DNA of 64,000 nucleotides from Asterella californica. Taxonomy: Eukaryota; Streptophyta; Marchantiopsida; Marchantiales; Aytoniaceae. Both the position numbers and the translations under genes were made by a program. A model generated the notes under the pieces. It was not told the DNA's origin, did no database searches, and saw only the letters and a list, made by a program, of their open reading frames with translations. Positions 47,395 to 61,100 of this stretch are shown piece after piece (position 1 is the first letter of the stretch; each line of letters begins with the position of its first letter). Location of the stretch: assembly GCA_036924285.1 (NCBI GenBank), contig JAYKYS010000008.1, positions 17,283,001-17,347,000 on the forward strand. Direction: 5' to 3'.

Positions 47395-50393
47395 GAGATC
47401 CTGCAATGATAGGACACAAGTTCACGGAGAAGACCCTTGAAGAGCTGAAGATTGGATCTGATGGGTCTCTTCTACCAGAAGAGAGGATGTGCTTCAAGGA
47501 GATGCTTTCAAGACATGGGAAAGCATTTGCTTTTGAGCCACTTGAGATTGGATGTGTAGATCCGTACGTTGTTACCCCGATGGTTATCTTCACGGTACCG
47601 CATGTGCCATGGAACTTGAGACCAATTCCAGTACCGCGGACTCACTTGCCCAAACTAGTGGAGTTGCTGAAGGAGAAGATGCGGATGAAGATCTTGGAGC
47701 CGTCGTTTGCACCATATTCAAGCAGATGGTTTACAGTACCAAAGAAGAATGGGTCGCTGCGGTTCATCCAAGACATGCAGCCAGTGAACGCAGTAACAAT
47801 CAGAAATGCTGGGGTGGGACCGATTGTGGATGAGTTTGCAGAAGCGTTTGCAAGAAGAGCGATTTACTCAATGGGAGATCTTTACTCGGGGTATGATCAG
47901 TTTCAACTAGCGGAGGAGAGCAGAAGCTTCACGACAATGAGGACACCTTTGGGGTTTGTTAGGATGTGTACCTTACCGCAGGGAGCTACCAACTCGGTAG
48001 CACACATGATGAACGGGATGAATCGAGTTCTAAGGGACTTCATCCCCGAAAAGACGATGCCATTCTTGGATGACATCCCCATCAAAGGATGTGTGGAAGA
48101 TGAGAAGGATGAAGCATTAGATCAGAGGGGGTGTCGGCGATACGTCACTGATCACATCGCAGACTGTGAGAAGATCTTATCTCGACTTGAGGAAGTTCAT
48201 CTTACGCTGTCAGGTGCGAAGTCTACATTTGGAGTTAGAGAGGTTTTGATCGTTGGTCATTTGTGTGGATCGTTTGGTCGGAAGCCAGATCCGAACAAGG
48301 TGGATGCGATTGGAAGGATGAAGGAGGTTTGCAACTCGCTGACAGAAGTAAGAAGATTTTTGGGTGCTTGTGTATTCTACCACATTTGGATTCCTCATTA
48401 TGCACATGTGGCGGATCCGTTGTATGGATTGTTGCGTAAGGGTCATAAATTCAGATGGGAGGAAGAGCATACTGATGCGGTAAGGAAGCTGAAGTCTTTA
48501 CTATCATCTCCTCCAGTTCTGGGAAGGATTGATTACAAGGGTGCTAGGCCGGTGGTTCTTACTGTGGATACAAGTCCAGTTGCAATTGGATGGGCAGTCG
48601 GACAGGATGATGAGGATGGAGACAAGTTTGCGGTTAGGTTCGGAACGAAGGTGTTAAGTGCTCGACAACGTGCTTACCCACAAGTGAAGAGAGAATTGTG
48701 GGGTATTGTTTCAGCTATGAAAACTGAGAAAGAGTATTTGATTGGAGCAGTAGTGGTGGTTGAAACTGATTGCTTGCCGTTGTTAGGGATGATCATGAAT
48801 TGTTCAACTCCTGATATTGCGATGTTACGATGGATCGCATATATCAAGTCGTTGAACCCGGAGTTTAGACATATCGCAGGGAAGGATAATCTGATGGCGG
48901 ATATGTTGTCTCGGGCTCGATATGATGGGGAAGATGAGATGGTAGAAGACATTGACGACGTGGGTACAGAGTTCTATTCGATTGCACAGACAGGAAGAGA
49001 AGATGAGTTGTTTGTTGAAGGGTTGTATGATGGTGATTTGCTTGATATCGGGAGGTACCTTAGTACGATGGTTAAGCAGACAGGTTGGACAGATGAGAGG
49101 TTTCGGAGAGTTAGAAGGAAGACCTACAACTTCATGTTGCAGGATGGGTTTCTTTGGAAGCGATCGAAGCAAAAAGGTGGAGTACCGCTACGGGTGATTT
49201 GCAACAAGGAAGATCAGCAGAAGTTGCTCAAGGCGTTCCATGAGAGTCTTTGGGCTGGACATCGAGGGATTTGGGCCACTTTTACAAAGATGAAAGAGCG
49301 GTATTGGTGGAAAAACATGTACAAGGATGTTGTATCTTTTGTAGAGTCTTGTTTGACATGTCAGATGTATTCGAATATCCGACATCGTGACGGATTACAT
49401 CCGACTTATCCGTTGGCAATCCACTTCAAGTGGGTGGTAGACTTGATGATTATGCCGGTTGGATTATAGCAGATGAGATACTTGGTACTTGCTAGAGAGG
49501 ATCTTTCAAATCAAGTCGAGGGTAGGGCGCTTCGGACGAAGACAACTGAAGGGGTATGTAGATTTCTCTTGGAAGAGGTTGTTTGTCGGTATGGATGTGT
49601 GGGGAAGATCACTGCAGATCGGGAAGAACTAGATGCACATGAGGCTCGTGAATTCTTTGCAAGGTGTGGGGTGAAGTTGTCACTGACAACTGCTTATAAC
49701 CCCGAAGGGAATGCCAAGAGTGAACGTGGTCATCCACCCATTGTGAAGGCTTTGGTGAAGGCTTGCAACGGAAGGGTGCGCGAGTGGCCTCGACTCTTAC
49801 CATTTGCGTTATGGGCAGATAGAACGACGCACAGCTCGGTGACAGGTTACATGCCGGTGGAACTCATCACAGGTCAGAAGCCTATCATGCCGATTGAAGA
49901 ACATGTTCTGACATGGAGTGTGTTACCTTGGGAGGACAATTTGACTAGAGAAGAGCTTCTTGCTATTCGAATTAGGCAGTTAGAGAGAAGACCAGAGGAT
50001 ATCCAAACTGCTTTGGATAGGCTGAGAGAAGCACGGTTGAAGAACAAGGTCAGATTTGATCAGCGACATCGTTTGAGACCTAGGGATATCAAGGAAGGTG
50101 ATTGGGTGTTAGTCTATGACAACAGTCTAGACAACCAGCATAGTGCACTCCGGAAGTTTTCCAGAAGATGGTTTGGTCCGTATGTGGTGAAGAAGGTTCA
50201 TGACAACGCAACTTACGCCCTGCAAGAGTTGGATGGAACAAGCTTGAAGGTACCAGTGGCAGGTAAACGCGTCAAGATTTTCAAAAAGAGAGATGAGGAG
50301 GTCGATTTAGCAGATATCTTGACGGAGTTTCAGTTTGAGGATGAGGATTATGCAGAAGATCTTGAAGGTGAGGTTGGTTACGATGGGAACTAG
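47364..50393 (+). pseudogene. Element D pol: RT, RNase H, integrase (one nonsense codon)
   Basis: About 1010 codons. RT spans roughly residues 80-330 with RWFTVPKKNGSLRFIQDMQ, QGATNSVAHMMNGM and the catalytic FLDD at 48063-48074. RNase H has VDTSPVAIGW, VKRELWGIV, VETDCLPLL and NLMADMLSRARYD. Integrase has a zinc-binding H-6-H/C-2-C region (HESLWAGH, CLTC) and a catalytic core with VVDLMI, TADREEL and KSERG, the last two acids separated by 34 residues. The C-terminal GPY/F module is RRWFGPYVV. TAG at 49467-49469 interrupts the integrase core; element F has a W codon at this site. With the frameshift near 47364-47394 this is the only visible damage. Confidence 0.88.
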
Positions 50394-50455
50394 GACGATA
50401 AGCCGGTCCACTCCTTGGTTGGTATCTCTGGTGCATACCGGAGGATGCACAGGTT

Positions 50456-50468
50456 CAGAGGGGGTGGA
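50456..50468 (+). promoter_or_regulatory. Polypurine tract of element D
   Basis: CAGAGGGGGTGGA lies directly before the 3' LTR. Elements F (GGAGGGGGTGAA) and I (CAGAAGGAGTGGA) have the same tract in the same place. Confidence 0.85.
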
Positions 50469-52491
50469 TGTCGTGTCGTGGACCGGCTCCTACTTGAAAT
50501 TCAAACTTCGATACTTGTTGCTCCAAAGACACTCATGAGAAGACAAGCTAGGCCCCAGCTTACGGGCTTTTGGCACAATCTCAGATCTCCATTTTCATCA
50601 CATAGATGGGTAGAGCTCCTTGTCAGCTTTCCAAAGGCACTTTGTCTACTTCGTTTGGACGCCTAGTGGAGAAGTTACAGGACTCGAAAGATGGAGAAAA
50701 TAAGCTAGGCCCCAGCTTACGGGTTTTTGGCACCACTTCGGATCTTCGTTCTTATCGCACCAGTGGATAGAGCTCCTTGTCAGCATTCCATAGGCACTTT
50801 GTCTACTTCGTTTGGACGCATAGTGAAGAAGTTACAGGACTCGAAAGATGGAGAAAACAAGCTAGGCCCCAGCTTACGAGCTTTTGGCGCAACTTCGGAT
50901 CTTTACTTTTATCGCATAGATGGATAGAGCTCGTTGTCAGCTTTCCATGGGCATCTTGTTTATTTCGTTTGGACATCCAGAGAAGAAGTTATGCGATTCG
51001 GAAAAAGGTAAAATCAAGCTAGGCCCCTAGTTACTTGCTGACTGGGTATTTAGGGCTTCAGGCGTTATATCAAACACGCAAGGGGCCTGCTTCTTATTAT
51101 TGAGAGTTGAACTTCGTACGTACAGACTGTTGCAAGGGGGCTGCTTAAGGGGCTTGCTTGTTCCTACGACCTGTCGGTGGATGTTTTGGAGAATTGGGAA
51201 GTCCAATACACGCGCGCAAGGTGTCATCGGGTTCAGATCTGTGCAGGCTACGCACAGGTTAAGACGGTTCTTGAAGAGACGGATCGGGGGTTGTGTTCTG
51301 GGAGAAATTGAGACGCAGGGAGCAGAATTGGGGTTTTCAGTTACCTGTGAAGGAGAGTTGGACCGTTCGGGCCGTTCCGGAGTCCAAACTTGCTGTCCTT
51401 GGATCCATCGGGATCAGAACAACGAGTTCTTCAGGAAATTGAAGACGATACAAAGTTTTATCGGGCGGTTTGAGAGTTGTGAGAGAAATTGGCTCGCAGA
51501 TAAGCGCTTGCGTCAGGTTTTCATCGCCTGCGACCTGAGATTGGATTGTTCTTCGTGATCGGTGAGCCAAGCTCTTCGTTCTTGGTGCCTACGCGATCAG
51601 GGAGTCCTCATGTATGCATAGGAGAAGACTGTAAGTGAATTGGATTGTTGGTTTGGGTGTGGTGAGCAAATTTGAGCCGCAGGGAGCCGATTTACGTCAG
51701 TTTTTTGTAGCCTGCGACCAAATTTCTCGAGTAGTTTTGCAAGGGGAACTCCAAACGGCTTGTTTGGAGTCTTGTTGGGTTCAGAGTAGCCAGATCTACC
51801 TACCAGCGAAGACGGATATCAGTTTAGACGATCCGTTTGTGCGGTGTGAGCGGTTTTAAGCCGCAGGGAGGAGTTTTTGAAGGTTCGGTCACCTGCGACC
51901 GAAAATTAGCGATATCTCAACTATCGGGAGCCGGATCTGAAGGTTTCTTGGGCCAACGGAGTCAGGGAAGGAGACCCTATCAACATTTGAAGATCGTTTG
52001 GCGAAAGGAGAAAGTTCCCAGATAGGTCTTTTTCGGTTCCTTCGCTACAGGTTTCGTCCTTTTGAGTTCGTTAAGGACTTAGTTGGTTGTGTATGGCTTG
52101 TGGTAGCTAGCTTTAGCCAAGAGCTAGTGTGTGGATGTGGTTTGGACTTGGGTTTGGATCGCATGATACTGTTGTGGCTCTGGTTGTTAGCAAAGAGAAG
52201 TTCCTCTTGCTTTGAGCTACGTTTTGGCGATTTCAGACTAGGGTTACGTTTCAGGGGTTTGTTTTAAGGCTTCTGAAGTAGGTTACAGACCGCTCTGGTC
52301 TTTTCCTCAGTTTTGTGCTGTTTGGAGAAAGAATCGACAGTGTACATACTTTCAGAGTGGTATATATCGCAGCATTCCTTTTTCGTGGTTGTTCTTCTCT
52401 ATCTTGTCTCTGTTTGGCACACAGCATCTCCACAGCCAGGAACCTCGCGTTTTCCTGGACATCCTTCACGCACAAAATATCCGACACGATA
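50469..52491 (+). mobile_element. Element D, 3' LTR (2023 bp)
   Basis: Direct repeat of 42402-44424. Six differences were found by eye: one near 51165, two in the GCAGATAAGCG/GCAGGGAAGCG word near 51500, one near 51556, one near 51614 and one near 52400. It carries the same 157-bp tandem array (from 50545). Confidence 0.95.
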
Positions 52492-52495
52492 ACGC
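52492..52495. repeat. Right target duplication of element D (ACGC)
   Basis: Follows the LTR end CGACACGATA and matches 42398-42401. Confidence 0.88.
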
Positions 52496-53020
52496 GTCCC
52501 AGTAGATTGGCACTCTGTCATCCCACACTGATTCCAGGAACTCCACGTCCTGATCTCCTAAGTACCTCGTCTTCTGCGCTTTTCCCTTGGGGAAAAGATG
52601 CAGAAACAACTTCGCCAGAAGTCGCTTCTTCGACTCCCGGTAAGACTCTATCTTCCAACCGTTCCTCCCCTGCCTGTCTTCCACGAAAAGGCAGGTGGTA
52701 CTCCCAGGTACATGCCATGAACTCACAATCCTAGGCAAGATCTTCTTCTCGTACCAATATCCTCGGTTCTCGGTCTCAGGCCTGTGAAACGCCTTACGCC
52801 ACCAGTCTTCTGTCTAGGAAGATGGTCTTCCCTGAGCAACTCCTGCCTTCGCAGGTACACGGTTACGCGGTGGTAACGCGGCCCATACCTCTTCCAGAAG
52901 CCCTTGATCTGCGAGGTTCCAGTCCCACAGGAAGAAGTCGAGACCCAACTCCTTGAGGAAAGGAGTGGCCTCGGCCAATTCTGTCGCTGGTAACACCACG
53001 CCTCGCGGATGCATCGACAT
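52496..53020 (-). pseudogene. LTR-borne ORF, copy C 3' LTR, N-terminal part
   Basis: The start codon is at 53018-53020 (MSMHPRG). The frame covers the first 70 residues (ELAEATPFLKELGLDFFLWD), meets a TAG where copy A has a tryptophan codon (SSWTEDWW), then continues through PRIVSSWHVPGSTTCLF and KKRLLAKLFLHLFPKGK to the point where element D interrupts it. The ATG overlaps the word CAGGTATGT, a perfect plant-type splice donor, at 53017-53025. With 40615-42401 it makes a gene of about 770 codons. Confidence 0.78.
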
Positions 53021-55049
53021 ACCTGGAAGATCTGCTGCACTAAACCACAAGCACCTACTATGAGCTGAAGGCTCAGTTCTTCCCGAGTGCCCACAGTCTA
53101 GCTTCCACTCTCAGAAGACGAAACTAGTCTTCCAGAAGACAGCTACTCCGTCTTCCGGGATTCTAACAGTGCTTCCTAAATAGCTCTTGTCTTCCGAGCT
53201 ATATCTAAACAATCCTATCTAAGCAAGGCCTCGCATGGATTACCAAGAAGACAACCCACCTTGCATTACATCCTACTTCCTATCAGAAGATACAAGATAT
53301 GCGAGAAGTAGAGTATGAGAAAGGTTCACAAGATGGTTGCGGGCTCCTGCGATGACAATGGCCTCTGGGAAGACACTTGGGACAGCTTCCGATTCAATGT
53401 CTTTCTCGGAAGACTTCCCGAAGTCAGACTTCCCTTCACTGGTCTCACCTGTCTTCGTCTTCCTACACGCAATCTATCCTCACAACAGACTCAAGACATT
53501 TGCACTCTGTTCTTCTGACTTCTCACCTCTCATACGCACTCAGAAGAAGTTTGCTGCATGATGGGAAGACATGACCCTCGACCATTCTCTCCGGATTCTG
53601 CCAGCAATACTTCTCACAACTCTCTTCTAAGTTCGGGAAGAAGAAGGAACGGCTGCTATGGGTCGGACAGAAGAGACCCGAAATGGACCCTCACGTCTTC
53701 TCGCTCATTTTGCCAGCCTTTCAGTCTTCTAGTCTCTCTAGGAAGATGTGGAGTTGAGAAGCTTGGAAGACCGAGAGGCACAGGCCTAGTTCCCGAGTTC
53801 CAACTTCTCGAAATAACACAACAACTCACCACACCACTCAGGCTTCGTATCAAGTCTCTCTAAACACAAAAGCAAAGCAAATCCACTCTTGATACGAATT
53901 GTGTTCAGTCGACTTCCGAAGACAGTCTTCCGAAGATGTCTTCCGAAGACAGTCAAGTTCAAGAAGCGTCTTCCGAGGATGTTCCCATCTTCCGAATCGT
54001 CTTCTATTTCAAGTTTCGGGGGTAGAGAGGTAGTAGGGTAGAGAAATTGATAGTTGGGTTCGCCAATTTGAAGACTAGGGGTAGGGAAGCTCGAATTGAG
54101 CTCGGGAAGAAACAAGGAGATATCTTGACAGAAATTGGGCAGCGCTTCCGCGCCCAATGTCTCAATAGGAAAGATGGGGGGTGGGGTAATCGATCAGGCT
54201 GCCTGCACACAATCAAGGAAGCGCGGGGAGTACCAGACAATGACGAGAAGAAGTGGGAAGAGGAAAGAACAGGAGAAAGAACCTCTACAGTCTTCTTCGG
54301 CTCCCGAGTTGCCTTCGACCTCCGCGCGCTTCTGGCTCTTGTCCTAGCTTCCAATGCGACTCCTCTCGAATGCGCCTGCTGTCAATTTTGGTCCACACCT
54401 CGATTCTTCTTTCGCTTCTACTCGCCACTCTCCACTGTCAACTTCTCGGAAGCTCCACAGAAATACCTTCGCTCTTTCTGCTGTTTGTGCTCCCGCAATC
54501 CGATTTCACCCTTCGCCTAGTTGCCAACGTACTCTCTACTACCTCGATGTCTTACTCGATTCCTCTCTCAATGCTAGCTCGAAGTTCACTCTCTCAATCG
54601 ATCTTCTTCAGGCGCACAGTGCTGCGGGAAGTTGGAAGGTGGCTAATGTGCTTCCTCACGCATCTTCCCCGCAGATTAGGGGTTCTTGTCCTTGGTGTCT
54701 TCCTGACCTACCTACCTATTCGGTGCGCTCCAGTAGGTACACCTACTTGTTTACCCGAAAACTCGTGGTCAGGCCTTCGTGATCGCTGTCTTCCGGAAGA
54801 CAGGTGTCTTCCGCCGTCTTCCCATCTTCCGCCGTCTTCCTATCTTCTGAAGACGCAACTGAGAAGACGGTCTTCCGAAGACGGTCGTCTTCTGAAGAAG
54901 TCAACTTCTTATTACAAACAGCTCTTAAGATCATCTTCCTGTTAAGGAAGACGTAACCTTAAGTAACAACGCTTCTTCAGTTATATAAACAAGTCATTAA
55001 TCTCAAAAATTTCAAAATTTCGTGAATACTGTAATTTGTGGGCACCACA

Positions 55050-55064
55050 TACGCCCACCCTCAC
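55050..55064 (-). promoter_or_regulatory. Polypurine tract of element C
   Basis: On the minus strand GTGAGGGTGGGCGTA directly precedes the 3' LTR. It follows the pol stop by about 45 bp. Confidence 0.7.
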
Positions 55065-55086
55065 ATGTTTGCGTCCCCGCAAACAT
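55065..55086 (-). other. Perfect 9-bp hairpin next to the polypurine tract
   Basis: ATGTTTGCG and CGCAAACAT are exact complements separated by four bases. The hairpin lies between the pol stop codon and the polypurine tract of C, where it could act at the RNA level. Its role is not known. Confidence 0.8.
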
Positions 55087-55107
55087 CAGTGGTTCCTGCA
55101 CTTTTGT

Positions 55108-58100
55108 TTACGTCCAGTACTTCTTGACGCGCCACCCATTAACACGAGTGGTCATCAGTGTACCGTCCAACTCTTCCAACTGCAAAGAGCCATTGTTGAA
55201 GACCTCTAAGACACGGTAAGGTCCCATCCAGCGAAGATGAAGTTTCCCGGAGAACTTAATATGACGGTTGTCGTAGAGGAGTACCAAGTCCTCGTCCACA
55301 ACAGTCACCTTCCTCAACTTGCTATCGTAGTTTACCTTACGTTGCGCTTGCACCTCGTATGTCTTCTCCAAAGCTGCATTCCTGTCTTCTTCAAACTCTA
55401 CGAAGTTCAGAAGACGCTGCTCGTGGCTCTCTTCTTCTCCCATGCGTTCGGATACGGCTAACCGGTATGTTGGGATCTCTAACTCAATGGGCACAATGGG
55501 CGTCATGCCGTAAGTTAGGTAGAAAGGCGTCTTCTGGGTAGTGACTTTAGGTGAAATTCTGAAAGCCCACAACACAGATGGCAATTTCGTGTCCCAGTCA
55601 TACGCATGGTTAACAGTTACCTTGTTCAGGATGTTACACAGAAGACCGTTCGACTTCTCCGTCAGCCCATTAGCTTTCGGGTTGTATGGCGTCGTCTTCC
55701 GATGCTTAATCCTGAAGTATTGGGTCAGGAGGGAGATAGTCTCATTTAAGAAATGAGTGCCCCTATCTGACACCAATTCCAGCGGACATCCATACCTAGT
55801 GATGATGTTATGCCATAGGAACCTTGCTACTACTGCGGCATCGTTCTTTCTCGTGGCCTCGCCTTCCACCATCTTGGTGGCATAGTCGGTAGCTATTAAG
55901 ATGTACCTTGCTCGTGTTCTTCTCGCCACCGGGGCGATAGGTCCTACAAAGTCGATTCCCCACTTTTCGAACGGGGCAAGCGGAAGAATGGGAGTAAGAG
56001 GCCACCTTGTTGTAGCGGTCGGTCTTCCCACCCTCTGGCATGCATCGCACTTCCTGATCTCCTGGAAAGTGTCTCGGTACATAGTTGGCCACCAGTATCC
56101 GGCGTCTAGCATCTTCTTCACTGTGGTCGTCAATCCGTAGTGACCCCCAACATCTTCGTAGTGAAGACCTGTGATCACTGCTTTTATCTCTGACGGCTCG
56201 AGACATCTTCTCAGCTTCTCGTCATGTCCCTTTCGAAACAGGATACCCTGGAAGATAGCATATGGACCTACCTTGTGTAAGAAGACGGCCTTCTGCTCCG
56301 CATCCATTCCCTCGGGGTACTGTTGGTCTTCCAAGAACCTTCTCAAGTCCTTGAAGATCGACTCTTCTGTGGAAGTCGCAAAGACTGGATCAGAAGATCT
56401 AGTCTCGTCTTCTGGGAAGCAGGCGGTACGCCCCCCCTCAGATGAAAGTGTCTCTGCGAAAACTGAAAACAACTTCTCGTCAAGAAACTCGTCTTCCACT
56501 TCATCTTCTCGTCGTTCTGTCTCTAACCTGGATAGGTAGTCAGCATTAACATGCTGTCTTCCGGGCCTGTACTCAACTGTGTAAGTAAATTCCTGGAGTA
56601 AGAGAATCCACCTAGCTATCCTGCCAGACAAATCTGCTTTCTTTACAAGATGTTTCAAAGAGAAGTGATCTACATAGAAGACAAACGGGTTTGCCAGAAG
56701 ATAGTGTCTAAACTTCCTACAGGAGTAAATCATGCCAAGACACTCCCTTTCGGTTGTCGAGTACTTCTTCTCTGCATCACTGAGTTGTCTTCCCGCGTAG
56801 TAGATGGGGTAATCCTTCTTCTTCTCATCTTTCTGACTCAACACCACCCCGATGGCAAAAGCAGAAACATCCACATAAATGTGGAAGACCCTTTCCCAAT
56901 CAGGCGGCCGTAGGACAGGGGATTCCGACAGAAGCCTCTTCATTTCTTCGAATGCTTCTTGCTGCTCAGAAGACCAAATGTATGGTTCGTCTTTCTTCAG
57001 CAACTTAGTGAGTCTTCCTGCTACCTCTGCGTACCTGTCAATAAACCTCCTGTAGTATCCTACGTTGCCAAGGAAGCTTCTCAACTGTGTCAGGTTAGCA
57101 GGTGGGTGGAGTTTCATGATGACTTCCACCTTAGCACAGTCGACTTCTATACCTCTTCCGGAAATCCTATGTCCTAGCAAGATCCCCTCTGACATACCAA
57201 AGAAGCATTTCTCAGGGTGAAGTGCCAAACGATGTTCTCTACACTTCAGAAAACACTTCCTCAGAAATATCAAATGGTCTTCTCTCGATCCAAACACACA
57301 GAAATCATCCAAGAAAATCTCCATAAAGGTGTGAAGATACTCCTTGAAGATTGTAATCATCAACCTCTGGAACGTGGCTGGTGCGTTGCATAAACCAAAC
57401 GGCATTTGATTATACGCGTACGTGCCCCAATCAGTAGTGAAAGTGGTTTTCGACTTGTCTTCTTCTCTGATTGAAACTTGGTTGTACCCAGAATACCCAT
57501 CTAGGAAGCTGTAGAACTCATGTCCTGCTACCTGGTCTAACACAGAGTCGGTGAATGGTAAAGGGTGATGATCCTTTTTCGTGGCCAAGTTCAGCTTCTG
57601 GAAGTCCTGACACACTCGGATCTTCCCTGTCTACTTCTTCGGCACGATGACAATGCTCCCATTCACTGCTAAGTATTGGGAAGATGACTCCTGCCTTCAG
57701 GTATTGGTCAATCTGGTCCTTCACCAGAAGCGAGTACTTGGGGTTGAGCCGGTACTGCCTCTGCCGTGCAGGAACAACGCCTTCTAGCAAGTCGATGCGA
57801 TGCTCTCCCAATTCTCGAGGTATGTCCTTCATGTCTTCTATGGTCCACGCGAAGACATCCTGGAACTCTGTCAGAAGTTCTCGAAAGTCTTCCAACTGCT
57901 GGCCCTCGATCACCTTGGAAAGCTTCAGCTTCTTCCCAGGAGCAACCTCCATCTCTTGGAGATCATCCGGGTTCACCATTCCTTCAGTGTGACTGTACTC
58001 ACTAGCACCGAAGTATTCCAGTTTGGAAGCTTCTTCTAGTTCGGATTCGTCTTCTGGAAGACCAACTGTCGGGTCTTCCGAAGGGAAGACGGTATTCTCG

Positions 58101-61100
58101 TCTTCTGGAAGACCAACTATCGGATCTTCCGAAGGGAAGACGGTATTCTCGTCTTCTGGAAGCTCTTCTTCCGCAATCTCGTAGCACTCAATGTACCCAC
58201 AGACCACATCGTCCACTTTCTCTGCTACTTCTGTAGCACACACGTTATTCACCATAAAGTCATTATACCGTTCATCATTGTCAGAAGACGCAGCCGAGTC
58301 TTCTGAAGTGTACCCCTCTGTTGTAGACGGAGTTTCACCTTGGTGTCCAATCTTGATCCAAGGAAGCGAGACTTTACTCTTCTCACCAGACTTGGGTGTA
58401 GGATTGGGAAATCTCAAACGATGCCTTCTCTAGTCGGTATTCACATTTGCAGCATACAGCCATGGTCTTCCTATCAACACCTGATATCCAACCTTAGCTA
58501 CAGGTCGCAAAATGATGTAAGTGAGGTAAAAAGATACTCCACCAATTACCGTCAAGACATCTTTCAGTTGTCCCAAAGGTCGTCTTCTGGTCTGGTCCGC
58601 CATTCTGAGAATTCTCGGAGTAGGCTGGAACTCAGTGAAGCCTAGGGCATGCGCCGTTTCTTCCGTCATGATATTAACTCCGGAGCCGGAATCAATGGGT
58701 ACCTTCTTCAGAAGACAGCCATGGATCTCCATATCAAGTTCGGGGGCTCCCAAGTCCTCATGCTCTATTCTTAGGATCGGGGTGCTCGTGGGAAGTTTAG
58801 CTGCCCTCCTCTTCCTCGATCCTCGAAGCACAGATTGTAACAACTTCCTGTAACCAGCGTTGTCATCCAACAGCTGTTGGAAGGTCACATCCGCCTTCTG
58901 ATTCCACAAGTCTCGCAAGAAGTCGTACGGAGATCTTTTCAGAAGAGTGACTGGTGTTTCCAACAGAGAAGATGTAGTAGCTGCTTCCTTGGGTGGAAGA
59001 CCAGAAGAGTGTCTTCCCTCGACTGGAGGCTGTTCCCGTGAGACAGGTGCTGCCGTAGTCGGTGTAGGAAGCTGCTGTACTATCTTCCGTCTCTTCTCCA
59101 GCTCTTCTTGCATGATCGCTTCAACCTCTTGTCTTATGTCAGGAGCAAAGTACTTCGGATCTTCTCGGTCGTAAGTAGGAGAAGACGGCCGCTCGGGAGA
59201 AGATGACCTCTCCTTACGCTGCTTCTTCTTCTTGACGTCCTTCTGACGAGATTCTAACTTCCCTTTGCTTCTGGTACTCACCTTGAACACAGCTTCATCC
59301 AAAACTTCCTCCGGAGGCCAACTATTTGAATTCGGGTCAGGATTCCAAACAGTACCATCCGTCAAAGTGAGAGATGACGCTTCTTCAAGTGTCTTCATCT
59401 TTTGAGCTGCAGTCGTCTTCTGCAACTGAGGTTCCTTTCCTTCGCGCTTCTCGGGGTCTGGTTCGTCTTCCTCGATATGGAGACAATCCGTACAATCCCC
59501 AGGATCTTCTTCTTCTACCGTGATGTGCTGTACCACTGCTAACTCGAGCTTAGAAGATGATGTAGCTTCTGCAGGAGGTGTGATATCTGCAAATCTCACC
59601 ATTTGTCGTGGTCGTAAGGTCTGAGGACAATTCCCTGTGAAATGACCGGCTTCCTTACAGTTCCCACACAAGGGCACTTGCCCAATCTGTCTTCTCGGGT
59701 GAGGACAGATGGACCACCAGTGTCCTGTCTCTCCACAATTATTGCACGCTCCAGGAAGAGGGTTGAGAGGTCGTTGTGATGAAGAAGGTTGCCAGGGTGT
59801 CCTGGTCTGTACATTGCTAGCTCTATCCCTCGGTACATAACGATTATATTGGGCGGGAGGCGTAGGAGTGAAGGGTTGGATCGTCTCGATCCTATAGCAG
59901 GTTTCCCCACTGGGATCGTGTAGATATCCCTCATCATCTTCTTCCCATCCTGTCCAGTTGACAGCTTGGTCCTGCGTACACTGATCTCTGGTGTGTCCAG
60001 AAGAGTTACAAAGGTTGCACCAAAGGTTTGGCCGGGAAGCCGTAGGCTGCTTCCGCTTATCCTTCTGGTTCAGAAGATGAACTTTCAGGTCGGCAAACTG
60101 CTTCAGAACCTCATCGATGCGGGGATCAGGTGCAGACTGAATGATCTGAGTTTGAGACATCTTCTGCACAACTTCCTCCCTTGCTCGCGTCTTCTCCTTC
60201 TTCTTCTTCCGCGTCTTCTTCTCTTGTTCAGATTCGGATTCTGAACTTTCAACAGTAGACTCTTCAGAAGTAGAGGCTGCTTCCGAATCACTGTTATCAG
60301 TTTCAGTGGACTTGGACTTCTTCTTGGACTTCCGGGAAGACTTCTTCGACTTCTTGGACTTCTTCGAGGTCTTCTCTTTGTCTTTCGTCATATTCCGAGT
60401 GATGCTCGAGGTTTCATACTGCTCGGCATGCTTCTGTACTTCTGCTAAATCATCACCTCCTCCTCTTCTGCAGTACAATTCAATATCCTGAGACAATCCT
60501 CCCAAGTACCAGTCCACAGCTTGCTGAGCACAGTAGCCGGGTCTTCCTTGGTTCTGAGGGATGTGATCCAGGAGGTCTTCAAACCTCTCGGTGTAATCCC
60601 GCAGTGTCTCTTTCTTCTTTCGTTCGAGTCTCTGAAGCTCTATGAGGGTCATACGATCGTAGCCCACTCCTCTGAATCTCTTCAGAAAAGCTGCCTTCAG
60701 AGTAGCCCAAGCGGCCATTACTACAACATCATCCAACGTTTTACTCATCCACTTCCTTCCTTTCCCTTTGATCAAACTGGGAAATACACGGAGTCTGTCA
60801 ACATCAGCGTCTTCCTTGTTGGATCTAGAGATGGTCTCGAACATCGTGATGAAGTCGTCCGCATCATCATCATCGTCGTACGGATGGTACTTCTGCCGAG
60901 TGTGGGAAGCCATGTTGACTGCCGGCTGGTGCGACTGCCAACTTCTTTCTTCCTCAGGTCCAGGTGGTGGAGATGGTCTTCTCGAAGGTCCAGGCCTGTC
61001 TGAGTCACGAAGGCCGTCTTCTGAGTCAGAACTACTGTCACTGCTACCTCCCGAGACGTCTGGAACAATCTCCTCCAGTCTTCCCTCACCTTGAGAAGCT

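Larger units (their letters stand above)
52492..55049 (-). mobile_element. Element C, 3' LTR, upstream part
   Basis: Continuation of 39104-42401 on the far side of D. It ends at 55049 with the reverse complement of TGTGGTGCCC, directly next to the purine tract and the end of C pol. The GAAGAC/GTCTTC-dense part lies near 54780-54900. Confidence 0.9.

Noticed and set aside
42402..52491. Pair of 2-kb near-identical blocks as a segmental duplication
   Set aside because: They are the two LTRs of element D, with inverted ends, a primer site, a purine tract and a 4-bp target duplication.
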